A DNA stretch of 64,000 nucleotides, taken from assembly GCF_004016445.2 (NCBI RefSeq), contig NZ_SADT02000004.1:124001-188000 (forward strand), in the 5' to 3' direction. Origin of the DNA: Mesorhizobium sp. M2E.F.Ca.ET.219.01.1.1 (GTDB lineage: Bacteria; Pseudomonadota; Alphaproteobacteria; Rhizobiales; Rhizobiaceae). Positions 43,849 to 52,832 of the stretch are shown piece after piece (position 1 is the stretch's first letter; every line of letters starts with the position of its first letter). The position numbers were made by a program, and so were the translations under genes. A model generated the notes under the pieces. It saw only the letters and a program-made list of their open reading frames with translations, was not told the origin of the DNA and did no database searches.

Positions 43849-44091
43849 TCACTGGCTGTTTTGCTCTTCATGCCGTTCCGCATCGAATGCCTCCTTTCCC
43901 TTCGCCGCCCACTGGTCCCGCGCACGCTCGCCTTCATGGCTGCGTAGCTTGGCGGCGATCCAGAGCATAGTTCCATAGATGATGGCGCGATCGTCATTGG
44001 TCAGCTCGACGATGCCGGCCTTGACCACGAGGCCGCCGAGTTCGATCAGATGCCGGGTGCGCTTGCGGCGCTCGACCTGCCACGTGCGCAT
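43849..44091 (-). CDS. traD: Conjugal transfer protein TraD (Ti-plasmid type)
   Basis: An 80-residue protein beginning MRTWQVERRKRTRHLIELGG, continuing LVVKAGIVELTNDDRAIIYG. This is the characteristic TraD of Ti and symbiotic plasmid Dtr operons, not the F-plasmid coupling protein of the same name. It is a small accessory of DNA processing. It starts one base after the stop of the shifted traC frame, preserving the traC-traD order seen on Ti plasmids. Confidence 0.88.
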   Translation of the reverse strand: MRTWQVERRKRTRHLIELGGLVVKAGIVELTNDDRAIIYGTMLWIAAKLRSHEGERARDQWAAKGKEAFDAERHEEQNSQ

Positions 44092-44092
44092 G

Positions 44093-44418
44093 TCATTGCG
44101 AGCCAGAGCCGCTTGCCGGCGATTGTGCGCTGCCCTGTTGTGCTGGAGCGCTACGAGGGTTGCGCTGAGATGCCGGAGCAGTTCGCCGGGAGCTGCCCTC
44201 GAAAAACATCACCCCACGCTTGGCCCATGCCTCACGCTTTGCGGCATCCTTCGTTTCGGCGATTGCGACCAACGCCCGGCCAGCTCGTCGGTGCTGAGTT
44301 GATCAGCGCCGGTGGCAATCACCAGCTCGCCAAGCTGCTGCACTTTTCGGGTTTTTAGCTCTTTGGCTTTGTCTTCCAGCGCCTTGAGTTCCGTGTCGAA
44401 GTCTCGCGGTTTGCGCAT
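44093..44418 (-). pseudogene. traC: Conjugal transfer protein TraC, frameshifted
   Basis: The N-terminus (MRKPRDFDTELKALEDKAKE; GELVIATGADQLSTDELAG) is TraC-like, but the frame then runs into an early stop near 44209. Shifting by one base near 44274-44281 restores a TraC-like continuation (ALVAIAETKDAAKREAWAKR, then GVMFFEG) that ends with TGA at 44093-44095, one base before traD. A single-base deletion in the gene (or a sequencing error in the GCCGGGCG run) is therefore indicated. TraC is a relaxosome accessory protein. Confidence 0.75.
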
Positions 44419-44529
44419 AGCTGTCTCCACCGGTTGTCGATGCGGCTATGATACGGGAGCGTCTGCTGAAAGGCTTCAGGCTTGCCGAGACAGCCCGGGA
44501 CGGGCTGGTCCATCCCGAGATTTTTTCGA

Positions 44530-44565
44530 GGGAGGGCGCGCTTATACGTCGTGCCGACGTGCGCT
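44530..44565. other. oriT: Origin of transfer (oriT), Ti/RSF1010-like
   Basis: Between the divergent traC and traA genes lies GGAGGGCGCGCTTATACGTC followed by the inverted repeat ACGTCG-tgc-CGACGT (44546-44560). The core GGCGC..TTATACGTC resembles the nic region of Ti-plasmid oriT as I recall it. Its location between traCD and traA matches Ti plasmids. The nick position is inferred only. Confidence 0.7.
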
Positions 44566-44590
44566 TTGACGTGCAAATGATCTGGTCGCG

Positions 44591-47500
44591 ATGGCGATCT
44601 ATCATCTTCATGTCAAAGTCATTGGCCGCAAGGCAGGATCAAGTGCTGTGGCGTCTGCCGCCTATCGCTCGGCTTCCCGGCTGCGCGATGAGAGGATCGA
44701 ACGCACTCACGACTTCTCGGCCAAGCGCGGCGTTGTCCATTCCGAGGTCTTGCTGCCGGAGAATGCGCCAGAAGCCTGGAGCGACCGCGAGCGGCTTTGG
44801 AACGACGTGGAGGCACTTGAGGTCAGGAAGGATGCGCAGTTGGCCCGCGAGGTGGAGTTTGCCCTGCCGCGCGATCTGAGCCAGGCGCAAGGCATCGAAT
44901 TGGCGCGCGACTTCGTAAAGGCCGAGTTCGTCAGCCGAGGCATGGTGGCCGATCTCAACGTCCATTGGGACAGGGCAGAGGATGGCAGTCCAAAACCGCA
45001 CGCCCATGTCATGCTCACCATGCGGTCGGTCGATGACAACGGTTTTGGTCCAAAGGTGCGCGACTGGAACGCTACCGAGATGGTGGAACGCTGGCGCGAG
45101 CGGTGGGCCGAGCTTGCCAATGAGCGCCTTGCCGAACTCGACATCGACGCCCGCATCGATCATCGCAGTCTGGAGGCGCAGGGCATTGCCTTGGAGCCGC
45201 AGACCCAGATTGGTGCTCCAGCGCAACGCATTGAGGGAAGCGGCCTTAACGTTGGCGAAACCGAAGCCGATCGCGCCGAACTGCACCGCGAGATCGCACG
45301 CAACAACGGCGCGCGCATCATTGCCGATCCATCCGTGGCGCTTGATGCGATCACGCATCAGCAATCGACCTTCACGCAACGGGACATTGCGAAGTTTGCG
45401 CATCGCCACAGCGATGGAGTGGAGCAGTTCGACGCGGTCATGGAAGCCGTCAGCAGAGCGCCCGATCTGGTTGAACTCGGCAAGGATGGACGCGGTGAAG
45501 ATCGCTTCACGACCCGGCAAATGATCGAGACGGAACAGCGCCTGCATGGTGTGGCAGAACGCATGGCCGGAGAGGGATACCATGCGGTTAGTAACCGCAA
45601 TCGTGCAACCGCTTTGGCGATGGCCAAGCAGCGCGGCCTTGTTCTGACGGGCGAGCAGACCGATGCACTGGATCACATCACGGACGGCCGCGATCTTGGC
45701 GTCGTTGTCGGTTTTGCCGGAACTGGCAAGAGCGCCATGCTGGGTGTCGCGCGCCAGGCTTGGGCGGCAGCAGGCTATGAGGTTCGAGGCGCGGCGCTCT
45801 CCGGTATCGCGGCCGAGAATCTCGAAAGCGGTTCCGGCATCTCGTCTCGAACCATCGCCAGCATGGAACACAACTGGGCACAGGGCCGCGATCTGCTCAC
45901 CGCCCGCGATGTCCTGGTGATCGACGAGGCCGGTATGGTCGGCACGCGCCAGTTGGAGCGCGTGCTCTCCCATGCCGCAGACGTTGGCGCGAAGGTCGTG
46001 CTGGTAGGCGATCCGCAGCAGTTGCAGGCGATCGAGGCGGGCGCAGCGTTCCGCTCCATCCACGAACGCCACGGTGGCGTCGAGATCGGTCAGGTGCGTC
46101 GGCAGCGCAAGGACTGGCAGCGTGACGCAACGCGAGATCTTGCAACCGGCAAGATCGGTGCTGCGATTGGCGCCTATGACGCACAAGGCATGGTGCACCA
46201 GGCTGCGACGCGCGTCGAAGCGCGCAGCGATCTTGTCGAGCGCTGGGATCGCGACAGGCAGGCAGAGCCTGAAGCAAGCCGGATCATTCTCACCCACACA
46301 AACGACGAAGTGCGCGCGCTCAACAATGCGGCGCGCGAGCGTATGCACGCCGCTGGGGATCTCGGCGACGAGGTTCAGGTGGATGTCGAGCGCGGTGCAA
46401 GAAGCTTCGCACGCGGCGACCGGGTCATGTTCCTGCGCAACGAGCGGTCACTTGGCGTCAAGAACGGCACGCTCGGTGTGATCGATGAGGTCAGCACACA
46501 AAGCATGGCCGTACGCACCGACGACGGCAGGTCTGTGCGCTTTGACCTGAAGGACTATGCCCACATCGACCACGGCTATGCCGCGACCATCCACAAGGCG
46601 CAGGGCATGACGGTCGACCGCACTCATGTGCTGGCGACGCCAGGCATGGATGTGCACAGCAGCTACGTGTCCCTGTCGCGACATCGCGACAGGATGGACC
46701 TGCATTACGGTCGTGATGACTTCGCGACGAGCGAACGGCTCGTCCGGACGCTGTCACGCGACCGCGCCAAGGACATGGCGTCGGATTACGATCAGATCGA
46801 CCCGGTGCAACACTATGCCGAGAGACGGGGGATCACCTTCCGTGAGCGCGTGGTCGAGATCGTGCGCCGGGTCGTTCCGGAGAAGTTGCGCGACAGGATC
46901 GGCGGGTTGCTCGACGGGTTGCGCTCGCCCGCAGACGCCGAGCCCGGAAAAGACCGTGGTCATCAGCCGGGAAGGGAAGACGGTCGATCGCAAAACGGCG
47001 ATGCCGCGCCTGGAAGAGAAGCTTACGCCAGGGGAGCGCAGCGGGAGGCGGATGCGCGGGTGGACCCGGAAGCGGCGTTGCGTAGAGATCGCACGAAGGC
47101 GCTTGTGCGCCACGCGCGTGCTCTCGACGCTGTTGCGCGTAGCGGAAATGCGGACGGGCAGGGGACTCCTGAGCAGATGCGCGAATTGAGGGATGCCCGC
47201 GACGGTTTCGAGCAGGTTCGGCCGCATGGCTGGCGCGATGCCGAAGCGGCCTATGTCAAGAATCCCGAGTTGGTTCGTGAAGCGGGCGCCGGTCGGGTCA
47301 ACCGCATCGTGCTCGCTCTTCAGCTTGAAACTGAAATCCGCTCCGGGATGGACATCGATCCGGTCCGCCGCGCCGACCGTTTCGTGGAAAGCTGGCAGAA
47401 ACTCCATCGGACAAGCCAGGAGCAATACCAGGCAGGCGACATGTCCGGCTACAAGTCAACGCGCTCGGCTATGTCTGACATGGCCAAGAGCCTCGAACGC

Positions 47501-47632
47501 GATCCGCAACTGGAATCGCTACTCGCCAATCATAAGAAAGCGCTTGGCATCCAGGTCGAATCCGGCCGGCGCCTGGGTGTAGAACTCGCGTTCAACCACG
47601 GCATTGGCAGCGGGCGCGGCATAGGAATCTAA
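44591..47632 (+). CDS. traA: Ti-type conjugative relaxase-helicase TraA
   Basis: A 1013-residue relaxase. Residues 1-200 are a MobA/MobL domain with the metal-binding histidine motif in KPHAHVMLTMR (His137, His139). Residues 345-700 are a TraI/RecD-like helicase with Walker A GFAGTGKS (374-381), motif II VLVIDEAGMV, VLVGDPQQLQA and late motif YAATIHKAQGMTVDR. It would nick oriT and unwind the transferred strand. It appears intact. traF, traB and traH, which follow on Ti plasmids, are absent, and no T4SS genes are seen. Confidence 0.92.
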   Translation: MAIYHLHVKVIGRKAGSSAVASAAYRSASRLRDERIERTHDFSAKRGVVHSEVLLPENAPEAWSDRERLWNDVEALEVRKDAQLAREVEFALPRDLSQAQGIELARDFVKAEFVSRGMVADLNVHWDRAEDGSPKPHAHVMLTMRSVDDNGFGPKVRDWNATEMVERWRERWAELANERLAELDIDARIDHRSLEAQGIALEPQTQIGAPAQRIEGSGLNVGETEADRAELHREIARNNGARIIADPSVALDAITHQQSTFTQRDIAKFAHRHSDGVEQFDAVMEAVSRAPDLVELGKDGRGEDRFTTRQMIETEQRLHGVAERMAGEGYHAVSNRNRATALAMAKQRGLVLTGEQTDALDHITDGRDLGVVVGFAGTGKSAMLGVARQAWAAAGYEVRGAALSGIAAENLESGSGISSRTIASMEHNWAQGRDLLTARDVLVIDEAGMVGTRQLERVLSHAADVGAKVVLVGDPQQLQAIEAGAAFRSIHERHGGVEIGQVRRQRKDWQRDATRDLATGKIGAAIGAYDAQGMVHQAATRVEARSDLVERWDRDRQAEPEASRIILTHTNDEVRALNNAARERMHAAGDLGDEVQVDVERGARSFARGDRVMFLRNERSLGVKNGTLGVIDEVSTQSMAVRTDDGRSVRFDLKDYAHIDHGYAATIHKAQGMTVDRTHVLATPGMDVHSSYVSLSRHRDRMDLHYGRDDFATSERLVRTLSRDRAKDMASDYDQIDPVQHYAERRGITFRERVVEIVRRVVPEKLRDRIGGLLDGLRSPADAEPGKDRGHQPGREDGRSQNGDAAPGREAYARGAQREADARVDPEAALRRDRTKALVRHARALDAVARSGNADGQGTPEQMRELRDARDGFEQVRPHGWRDAEAAYVKNPELVREAGAGRVNRIVLALQLETEIRSGMDIDPVRRADRFVESWQKLHRTSQEQYQAGDMSGYKSTRSAMSDMAKSLERDPQLESLLANHKKALGIQVESGRRLGVELAFNHGIGSGRGIGI

Positions 47633-47758
47633 CCTCCGATTTGCCGCCGTTCCCACGCCCTAGATCGAGGAGACGACAAATAGGATTGCGCCCGAACTTT
47701 GGATGGTCGCGTCTGGTTCCAGAAGGTGCCAAATGCTCTCAGCGAAAGGCATGGCGTT

Positions 47759-47974
47759 ATGCCTGAACCGGATCGTATCATTCGCCTCAACACCGTGCTT
47801 GCACGGACCGGCCTGTCCCGCTCAACAATGTACCGCAAGATCGCCGATGGCACGTTCCCGGCTCAGATCAAGATCAGCGTCAACGGTGCGGGATGGCGGG
47901 AATCCGATATCAATCGGTGGATCGCTGATCCCGTCTCCTGGCATACAAGAGCGTGGCGAAATAACCGCGAGTGA
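47759..47974 (+). CDS. AlpA-family DNA-binding protein
   Basis: A 71-residue regulator from ATG 47759. It carries the AlpA/MerR-like helix-turn-helix pattern IIRLNTVLARTGLSRSTMYR, KIADGTFPAQIKIS and WRESDINRWIAD. Such proteins control excision or integrase genes of integrative elements. It stands between traA and the putative defence gene. Confidence 0.85.
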   Translation: MPEPDRIIRLNTVLARTGLSRSTMYRKIADGTFPAQIKISVNGAGWRESDINRWIADPVSWHTRAWRNNRE

Positions 47975-48084
47975 TGTCGATTTGCATGTTGCTGCCCCGA
48001 TGAGCACTCCGCTCTTCGCAAGTTCTATGATGTGGAAAGGGGCATCGCCGAAAGTCACTTACTGGTTTCGCTTCAGCGCAGAGG

Positions 48085-51000
48085 TTAGACGGCTTCAAGC
48101 TTCTGCATTTCCATGAGACCGCGCTCAACCAGTTGGTCGATCAGGCCGAGCGCGCGGGCACGTCGGGTTGGATGTTCTCTATTTGAAGCATACAGCTTAA
48201 GCGCCAGTTCGCCGACTTCGTGCAATTCATATGCTCGAGGATCCCGACCAGAATCATTCCTCTTTCGGACAGTTTCTTCAAGGAGCTTGAGCATAAGATC
48301 GTCGAGGCCCGGAGGTGCATGTTCAAGCCGATGCAGGAAATAGGTTCGCTCGCTCTCGAAATACCTGGATGCCGCATAAGCCTTAAACACCTCAGCATGA
48401 GCTAAGATGTCTTCAGCCTTCATACGGCGAAAACAGTCAAACGCCTCGTGTCGTACGGCTGTCTCGTCGTCGTCGAAAAACCGGATCAACCAGTCAGTGC
48501 AAGTAGTTCCGAAGCGGGCGGAGTCGAAATTGGCAGCGGCGATCGCAGCTGCTGCAGAGCGATAGTCAGCATCGGCTTCAATCAACTTTTCGGCGAATGA
48601 CAACCAGTGTCGATCATCGAGACATCGCCGGAAGATGGCTAGCGCGCCGAATCCTCTGGCGAGCGGGTCCTCGTTTATCAGATAAAGGTTGATTACTTGG
48701 GTAAAGGCTTCGATTTCAAGGTCAGCGACCCAGCTCAGGATCTGCTGCCCATCGTTGGAATATAGAGCTTCGGGACAGGTGCGGGCGATGCGGAGCACCC
48801 ACCCGATGCCTTGCTTGCCTTCATGTTTGAGTGCACACATCAACAACCCGGTAAGCGCAGACTGGACATGTGGAGCTGCGGGGGCGCCGACGATCCCATC
48901 CATCGTTGAGCGGTACTTCTCGAACGTTTTTTTCGAGTGCCAGCAGATGCTTCCAAGGATTTCGAGGGCGGATCCACGTGCCGAGTTAATCGCCTTGGCG
49001 CGAAGTTCGCCACCAAAGGTAAAGGCCTTCTTCCAGTCGGGTTCCTTTTCGCGCTCGCCGCGGTTTATGTCGATAATTCCAGTGCTGTCATCAGCTTTCG
49101 TTGCAACGATCAGCACCAGAGCTTCAGCAAGCGGACCGATAGGCCCTTTGCACCCCCGAATCATCCAGATCAACGAGCGGTCGTCCGATTTCGCGGCAGG
49201 ATTTGCATCCAGAGCAACGAGCACCCTTTCGATCATATCTGCGTCGGGCTTAGCTTCCGCTATGCCGGCAGTGACGCCCCAGGTAAAGTCCTCGTGCGAA
49301 CCCTCGGGAAACCGATCCAGCAACATTATGAAACGCTCTGGCGTTTCTTTCGTGCGCTCCTTCAACTCACACGACAGCTCCCTCGCGCCCCCACGCAATC
49401 CGTCTTCGCCCGAGAAGCGTCTCTCGCGCGGCAGGCTAAACTTCGCTATCGCGCGCAGCCAGGCCCGGTCACTCATGAGCTTGGTACGTTCACCGTCGAT
49501 AGGTGAACGGACCATGCCTCCGCGGATGCCGTCGGGTTGTTCCGGCTTCTGCCCGACGAACTTTCGGTCGAGTTCAGCCAACCGCTGCCGGGCATTTGTT
49601 GATAACCAGTCCGAACCAATCTGGCGCAGCACTGACCATTCACGCTTTCCGGAATCGTTGAGACACCAGATCGGATAGTCATTGAGCTTCGGTGTGAGCC
49701 GAGGCTTGTCGTCCGTCTGCTCCCGCCGCGCGAGCGCTCGCGTCGCACTGTCGATTTCGGGCCGCAACGCTAGAACCGCATTTTCGCAGCGCATGCGCTC
49801 ATCGGGTGTGAGCCAAGGCATGGCTGCAGCGATCGCGCGCCCGGCTGAATGCCCGTCAGCACTTTGCCAGCCTGCTTTGAAAAGTCCGGGATTACCGACC
49901 TGTTCGACGAGCAAGTCTCGCAGCGCCTTCGGGTTTTCCGCAACGGTCTCGAGCAAGAAATGCAAACTTGTGATATAAAGTTCTGGCTCTAACTCGCGGA
50001 GCAATCGAGCTGCGGCTGGCGGGTTCTGTTGGGCGACCTGAGCCAACGAGCCCCGCACTACATCCAATAAGTCGATTGCTTGTATTTCGGTCTGATCCCG
50101 GTGCCGCCAATACCAGATCGAATCCTCAGCGGGCCTCGAACCACCCTTCACCGAACGTTCCATTGCTACCCGCATGAAAGGCAAGATCTGCTCCAGGAAC
50201 CCGAGGGGCGACGCCTTGGCGAGCTCACTCAACCAATGTAGCGAAGTACCTCCATTCTCGTAGCGATGCCCGAATGGATGTCCTTCAGGATGGAGGCGGA
50301 ACCAGCGACGAAGTTGCGCGCCTAAAATACATGCCGCTTCGTCCGGCGCAGTCTTAATCCAGGCGCCGTAATAGTCGTCCCAATCGTCGGCGCCGGTTTC
50401 CCAATCATCAGGTATTGCCCTGTCGAGCGTGGCGATCAGACAATCGGCGAGGGACTTGGCATCCGACTTTGGATCGATGAAACGCAACATTGCAAATACA
50501 TCGCGAATGCGCTCTGGCCGACGCTCTAGAAAGTCGTTGAGCAGCCGGGACACCTCAATGGGTGCGATCGGCGCGATCGATCTCAGGAAGCCTAGCGCCC
50601 AGTTTAGATCCGCCCCATCGCACCCAAGCCAATCTTTTATCAATCCCTGGCTGTTGAGCAGGTCGAACCAAGGTTTGCGCTCGTAAATGACGTTGCCCGA
50701 CTTGACCGGCAATCCATCGCGTTGAGCGTAGCGTGCGATCAACTCCCATTCCGCCATCGTAGGGTCGGGGATCGTCGCAAGCCAGCGCACGAGCGTCTCC
50801 CGGATATGCGGACGCACCCGTGCGTCGCAAAGGACCGTGCCCAAGTCGACAAGGTACCGGTTGCGTTCGCTCTCTCGCTCGAACGCAAGGATTTGTCGGG
50901 TCTGAGTGCGTCGGAACAAGGTCTGTTCGCTAGCCAGCAGGAAATCGATAATTGGTTTGCGCTGTTGCGCAAAGGCTCGGGCATGCAAGTAATCGAACAG

Positions 51001-52686
51001 CGATTCATGAAGGAATCCGATTCGGAGGCCGCGCACGACGATCAGTTCGGCGCGCTGCAGGATATCAATCGCTCCAGCGAAAGGGTCGAGCGTCGCTACC
51101 GGAGCGAAGAGTTCCTGCCGCTCGCTCATTGTCGAGGCGAGTGCAGTCAGGGAAGCAAACAGGCTCCAGCCAGGTCGAAAGTCGCGCTGGATCTCCTGAT
51201 CGCGCGCAGCTAGCAATCGGCCATAAAGTTCGGAAAGATGTTCTACTCGGCGCAAGTCACTGACCCCACTCTGCGCGAGTGCAGCGGCGAGCGTCAGGCC
51301 GATCGGAAGTGCCAAGAGCGCCATCAGGCGTGCGTTACTGGGATCGTGCAGAATGCCAAGCCGGGTGAGAACCGCGTCAACTTCGGCACGTTGGAACGGT
51401 GCCACGTCGACCCGTATATTGCCCTTGGCCTCGGCAATCTGCCTGAATGCATGATCATTTTCGAGGTCGAAGCTGCGGCAGGCGAAGATCAGTTGGACAT
51501 GCGGATATTGTGCAGCCTTGCGAACCAGCTCAAGCACAACACGACGCAGTTCGGCGACCCTTCCCGAAACCTCACTGACTGCATCGGCCTGGTCGACGAC
51601 CAGTACCGCGCGGTTGTCAGAGGCTAGCTGTTCGAGAACTACCGCCGGGTTATCCGCTGTGCCGACTGTTTGCGCGCCCAGTTCGTCGAGTGTTGAAACG
51701 GCGCCAGCCTGATCGACGCGGAATGCGAGATGGAGCGTGCCTTGGGCGCGGAGCTGCTCAATTACTTCGCTGAGGATAGCCGACTTACCGATCCCAGCAG
51801 CGCCGGCCAGCAGCACGACTCCTGCGCCTGCACGCAGCCCGGCGAGCACTTCGTGTACCTCTGCACGATCAATGCGGTAGAGGCCGGCGCCGAGCGGCGG
51901 GTAGGAACCCACGTAGCTAGAGGTTGCATCGCGGATACGCCCAGGTAGCGCGCGGTCTAGTTCGTATTGCTTGGTTTCGATACCTGCACTGCTTAGGAAG
52001 CTAATGACATCGTCATATACGAGCGGGCGATTGAAGTTGCGTTCTTCCTCGAGCCATGTACGGAACTGCGCCGCGATCGCATCGGGATCGCCCTTAAACC
52101 AATAGGTAATCCGCGCACGCAGGTTTTCAGCGAGATCGGCCTCGGACAACGTGCGGAACTCTGTCCGCCCGAGGAACCGAAATGCCTCCGCTGAATCGCA
52201 ACCCAGTCGCTCCTTGAGCAGACACCAGTGTTGAGTTTCCTTGTCCGACAGGCTCGCCTCGAACGTCTCGGGACTGTGTGTCGCAGGCAGCTTATCCTGA
52301 AGCAGCTTTAATGGCGGTGAGGGATCACTCGACACGAAAAGGCAACGTGCCCCCACGTTCGCAGTTTTGATTCGAAATGCGGCGAGCACGCCGGCGGCGT
52401 CGAGAGCGGCGATCGACCAAGTGCCTGTAGCGGTCTGGCGCTTGCACTGATGCCATTCAGCCCCGGCGATGCGGGTCAGCGCAAATTCAAATCCCTGTTC
52501 CTCGTCTCCGAGGGCCTCAACCGTAACCCCTCGAACGGTGCCATCCAATAGCCCAAGCAGTTGATGCGTCAGCCAGCGTGCTTCGAAGCGGTTACCCGCT
52601 TTATCCGCAATTCCACCCCTGTGCATTACACTCGCCCGTTGTCTTTCGGCAGTCCCAAGTGCATGGAACAGACCTAGAACATTCAT
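48085..52686 (-). CDS. STAND-type NTPase with N-terminal Cap4/DUF4297-like nuclease, putative antiphage (Avs-like)
   Basis: About 1533 residues from ATG 52686; ATG 52626 is an alternative. The N-terminus (GGIADKAGNRFEARWLTHQL; then VEALGDEEQGFEFAL and AEWHQCKRQ) fits the Cap4/DUF4297 PD-(D/E)xK nuclease, with Glu67 or Glu65 and the QCK motif near 80-82 as catalytic candidates. Walker A is GAAGIGKSA at about 295-303, Walker B VLVVDQAD with Asp365, then a sensor Arg in FACRSFD. Residues 500-1530 are helical repeats without a recognised name. Nuclease-STAND-repeat architecture and size match Avs/NLR-like phage sensors. It diverges from the DUF4238 gene. Confidence 0.75.
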   Translation of the reverse strand: MNVLGLFHALGTAERQRASVMHRGGIADKAGNRFEARWLTHQLLGLLDGTVRGVTVEALGDEEQGFEFALTRIAGAEWHQCKRQTATGTWSIAALDAAGVLAAFRIKTANVGARCLFVSSDPSPPLKLLQDKLPATHSPETFEASLSDKETQHWCLLKERLGCDSAEAFRFLGRTEFRTLSEADLAENLRARITYWFKGDPDAIAAQFRTWLEEERNFNRPLVYDDVISFLSSAGIETKQYELDRALPGRIRDATSSYVGSYPPLGAGLYRIDRAEVHEVLAGLRAGAGVVLLAGAAGIGKSAILSEVIEQLRAQGTLHLAFRVDQAGAVSTLDELGAQTVGTADNPAVVLEQLASDNRAVLVVDQADAVSEVSGRVAELRRVVLELVRKAAQYPHVQLIFACRSFDLENDHAFRQIAEAKGNIRVDVAPFQRAEVDAVLTRLGILHDPSNARLMALLALPIGLTLAAALAQSGVSDLRRVEHLSELYGRLLAARDQEIQRDFRPGWSLFASLTALASTMSERQELFAPVATLDPFAGAIDILQRAELIVVRGLRIGFLHESLFDYLHARAFAQQRKPIIDFLLASEQTLFRRTQTRQILAFERESERNRYLVDLGTVLCDARVRPHIRETLVRWLATIPDPTMAEWELIARYAQRDGLPVKSGNVIYERKPWFDLLNSQGLIKDWLGCDGADLNWALGFLRSIAPIAPIEVSRLLNDFLERRPERIRDVFAMLRFIDPKSDAKSLADCLIATLDRAIPDDWETGADDWDDYYGAWIKTAPDEAACILGAQLRRWFRLHPEGHPFGHRYENGGTSLHWLSELAKASPLGFLEQILPFMRVAMERSVKGGSRPAEDSIWYWRHRDQTEIQAIDLLDVVRGSLAQVAQQNPPAAARLLRELEPELYITSLHFLLETVAENPKALRDLLVEQVGNPGLFKAGWQSADGHSAGRAIAAAMPWLTPDERMRCENAVLALRPEIDSATRALARREQTDDKPRLTPKLNDYPIWCLNDSGKREWSVLRQIGSDWLSTNARQRLAELDRKFVGQKPEQPDGIRGGMVRSPIDGERTKLMSDRAWLRAIAKFSLPRERRFSGEDGLRGGARELSCELKERTKETPERFIMLLDRFPEGSHEDFTWGVTAGIAEAKPDADMIERVLVALDANPAAKSDDRSLIWMIRGCKGPIGPLAEALVLIVATKADDSTGIIDINRGEREKEPDWKKAFTFGGELRAKAINSARGSALEILGSICWHSKKTFEKYRSTMDGIVGAPAAPHVQSALTGLLMCALKHEGKQGIGWVLRIARTCPEALYSNDGQQILSWVADLEIEAFTQVINLYLINEDPLARGFGALAIFRRCLDDRHWLSFAEKLIEADADYRSAAAAIAAANFDSARFGTTCTDWLIRFFDDDETAVRHEAFDCFRRMKAEDILAHAEVFKAYAASRYFESERTYFLHRLEHAPPGLDDLMLKLLEETVRKRNDSGRDPRAYELHEVGELALKLYASNREHPTRRARALGLIDQLVERGLMEMQKLEAV

Positions 52687-52832
52687 AATGGCATCGCAAC
52701 TGCTGCCGATATCTTGCGGCCAAGTTCGATCGCATACGCCCGCGTCGTCGTGATAGTTGTTAAATATGCTTGTAGAAGGCGATTCCAGCAAACTTCATCA
52801 CTGTCTCGCGAAGGACGTGCACCGCTTAGAGA

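Noticed and set aside
43849..44091. F-type coupling protein TraD
   Set aside because: The product is only 80 residues and matches the small Ti-plasmid TraD, not the coupling ATPase.
44639..46348. Minus-strand open frame of 569 codons
   Set aside because: Antisense to the TraA relaxase-helicase, whose catalytic and Walker motifs are unambiguous.
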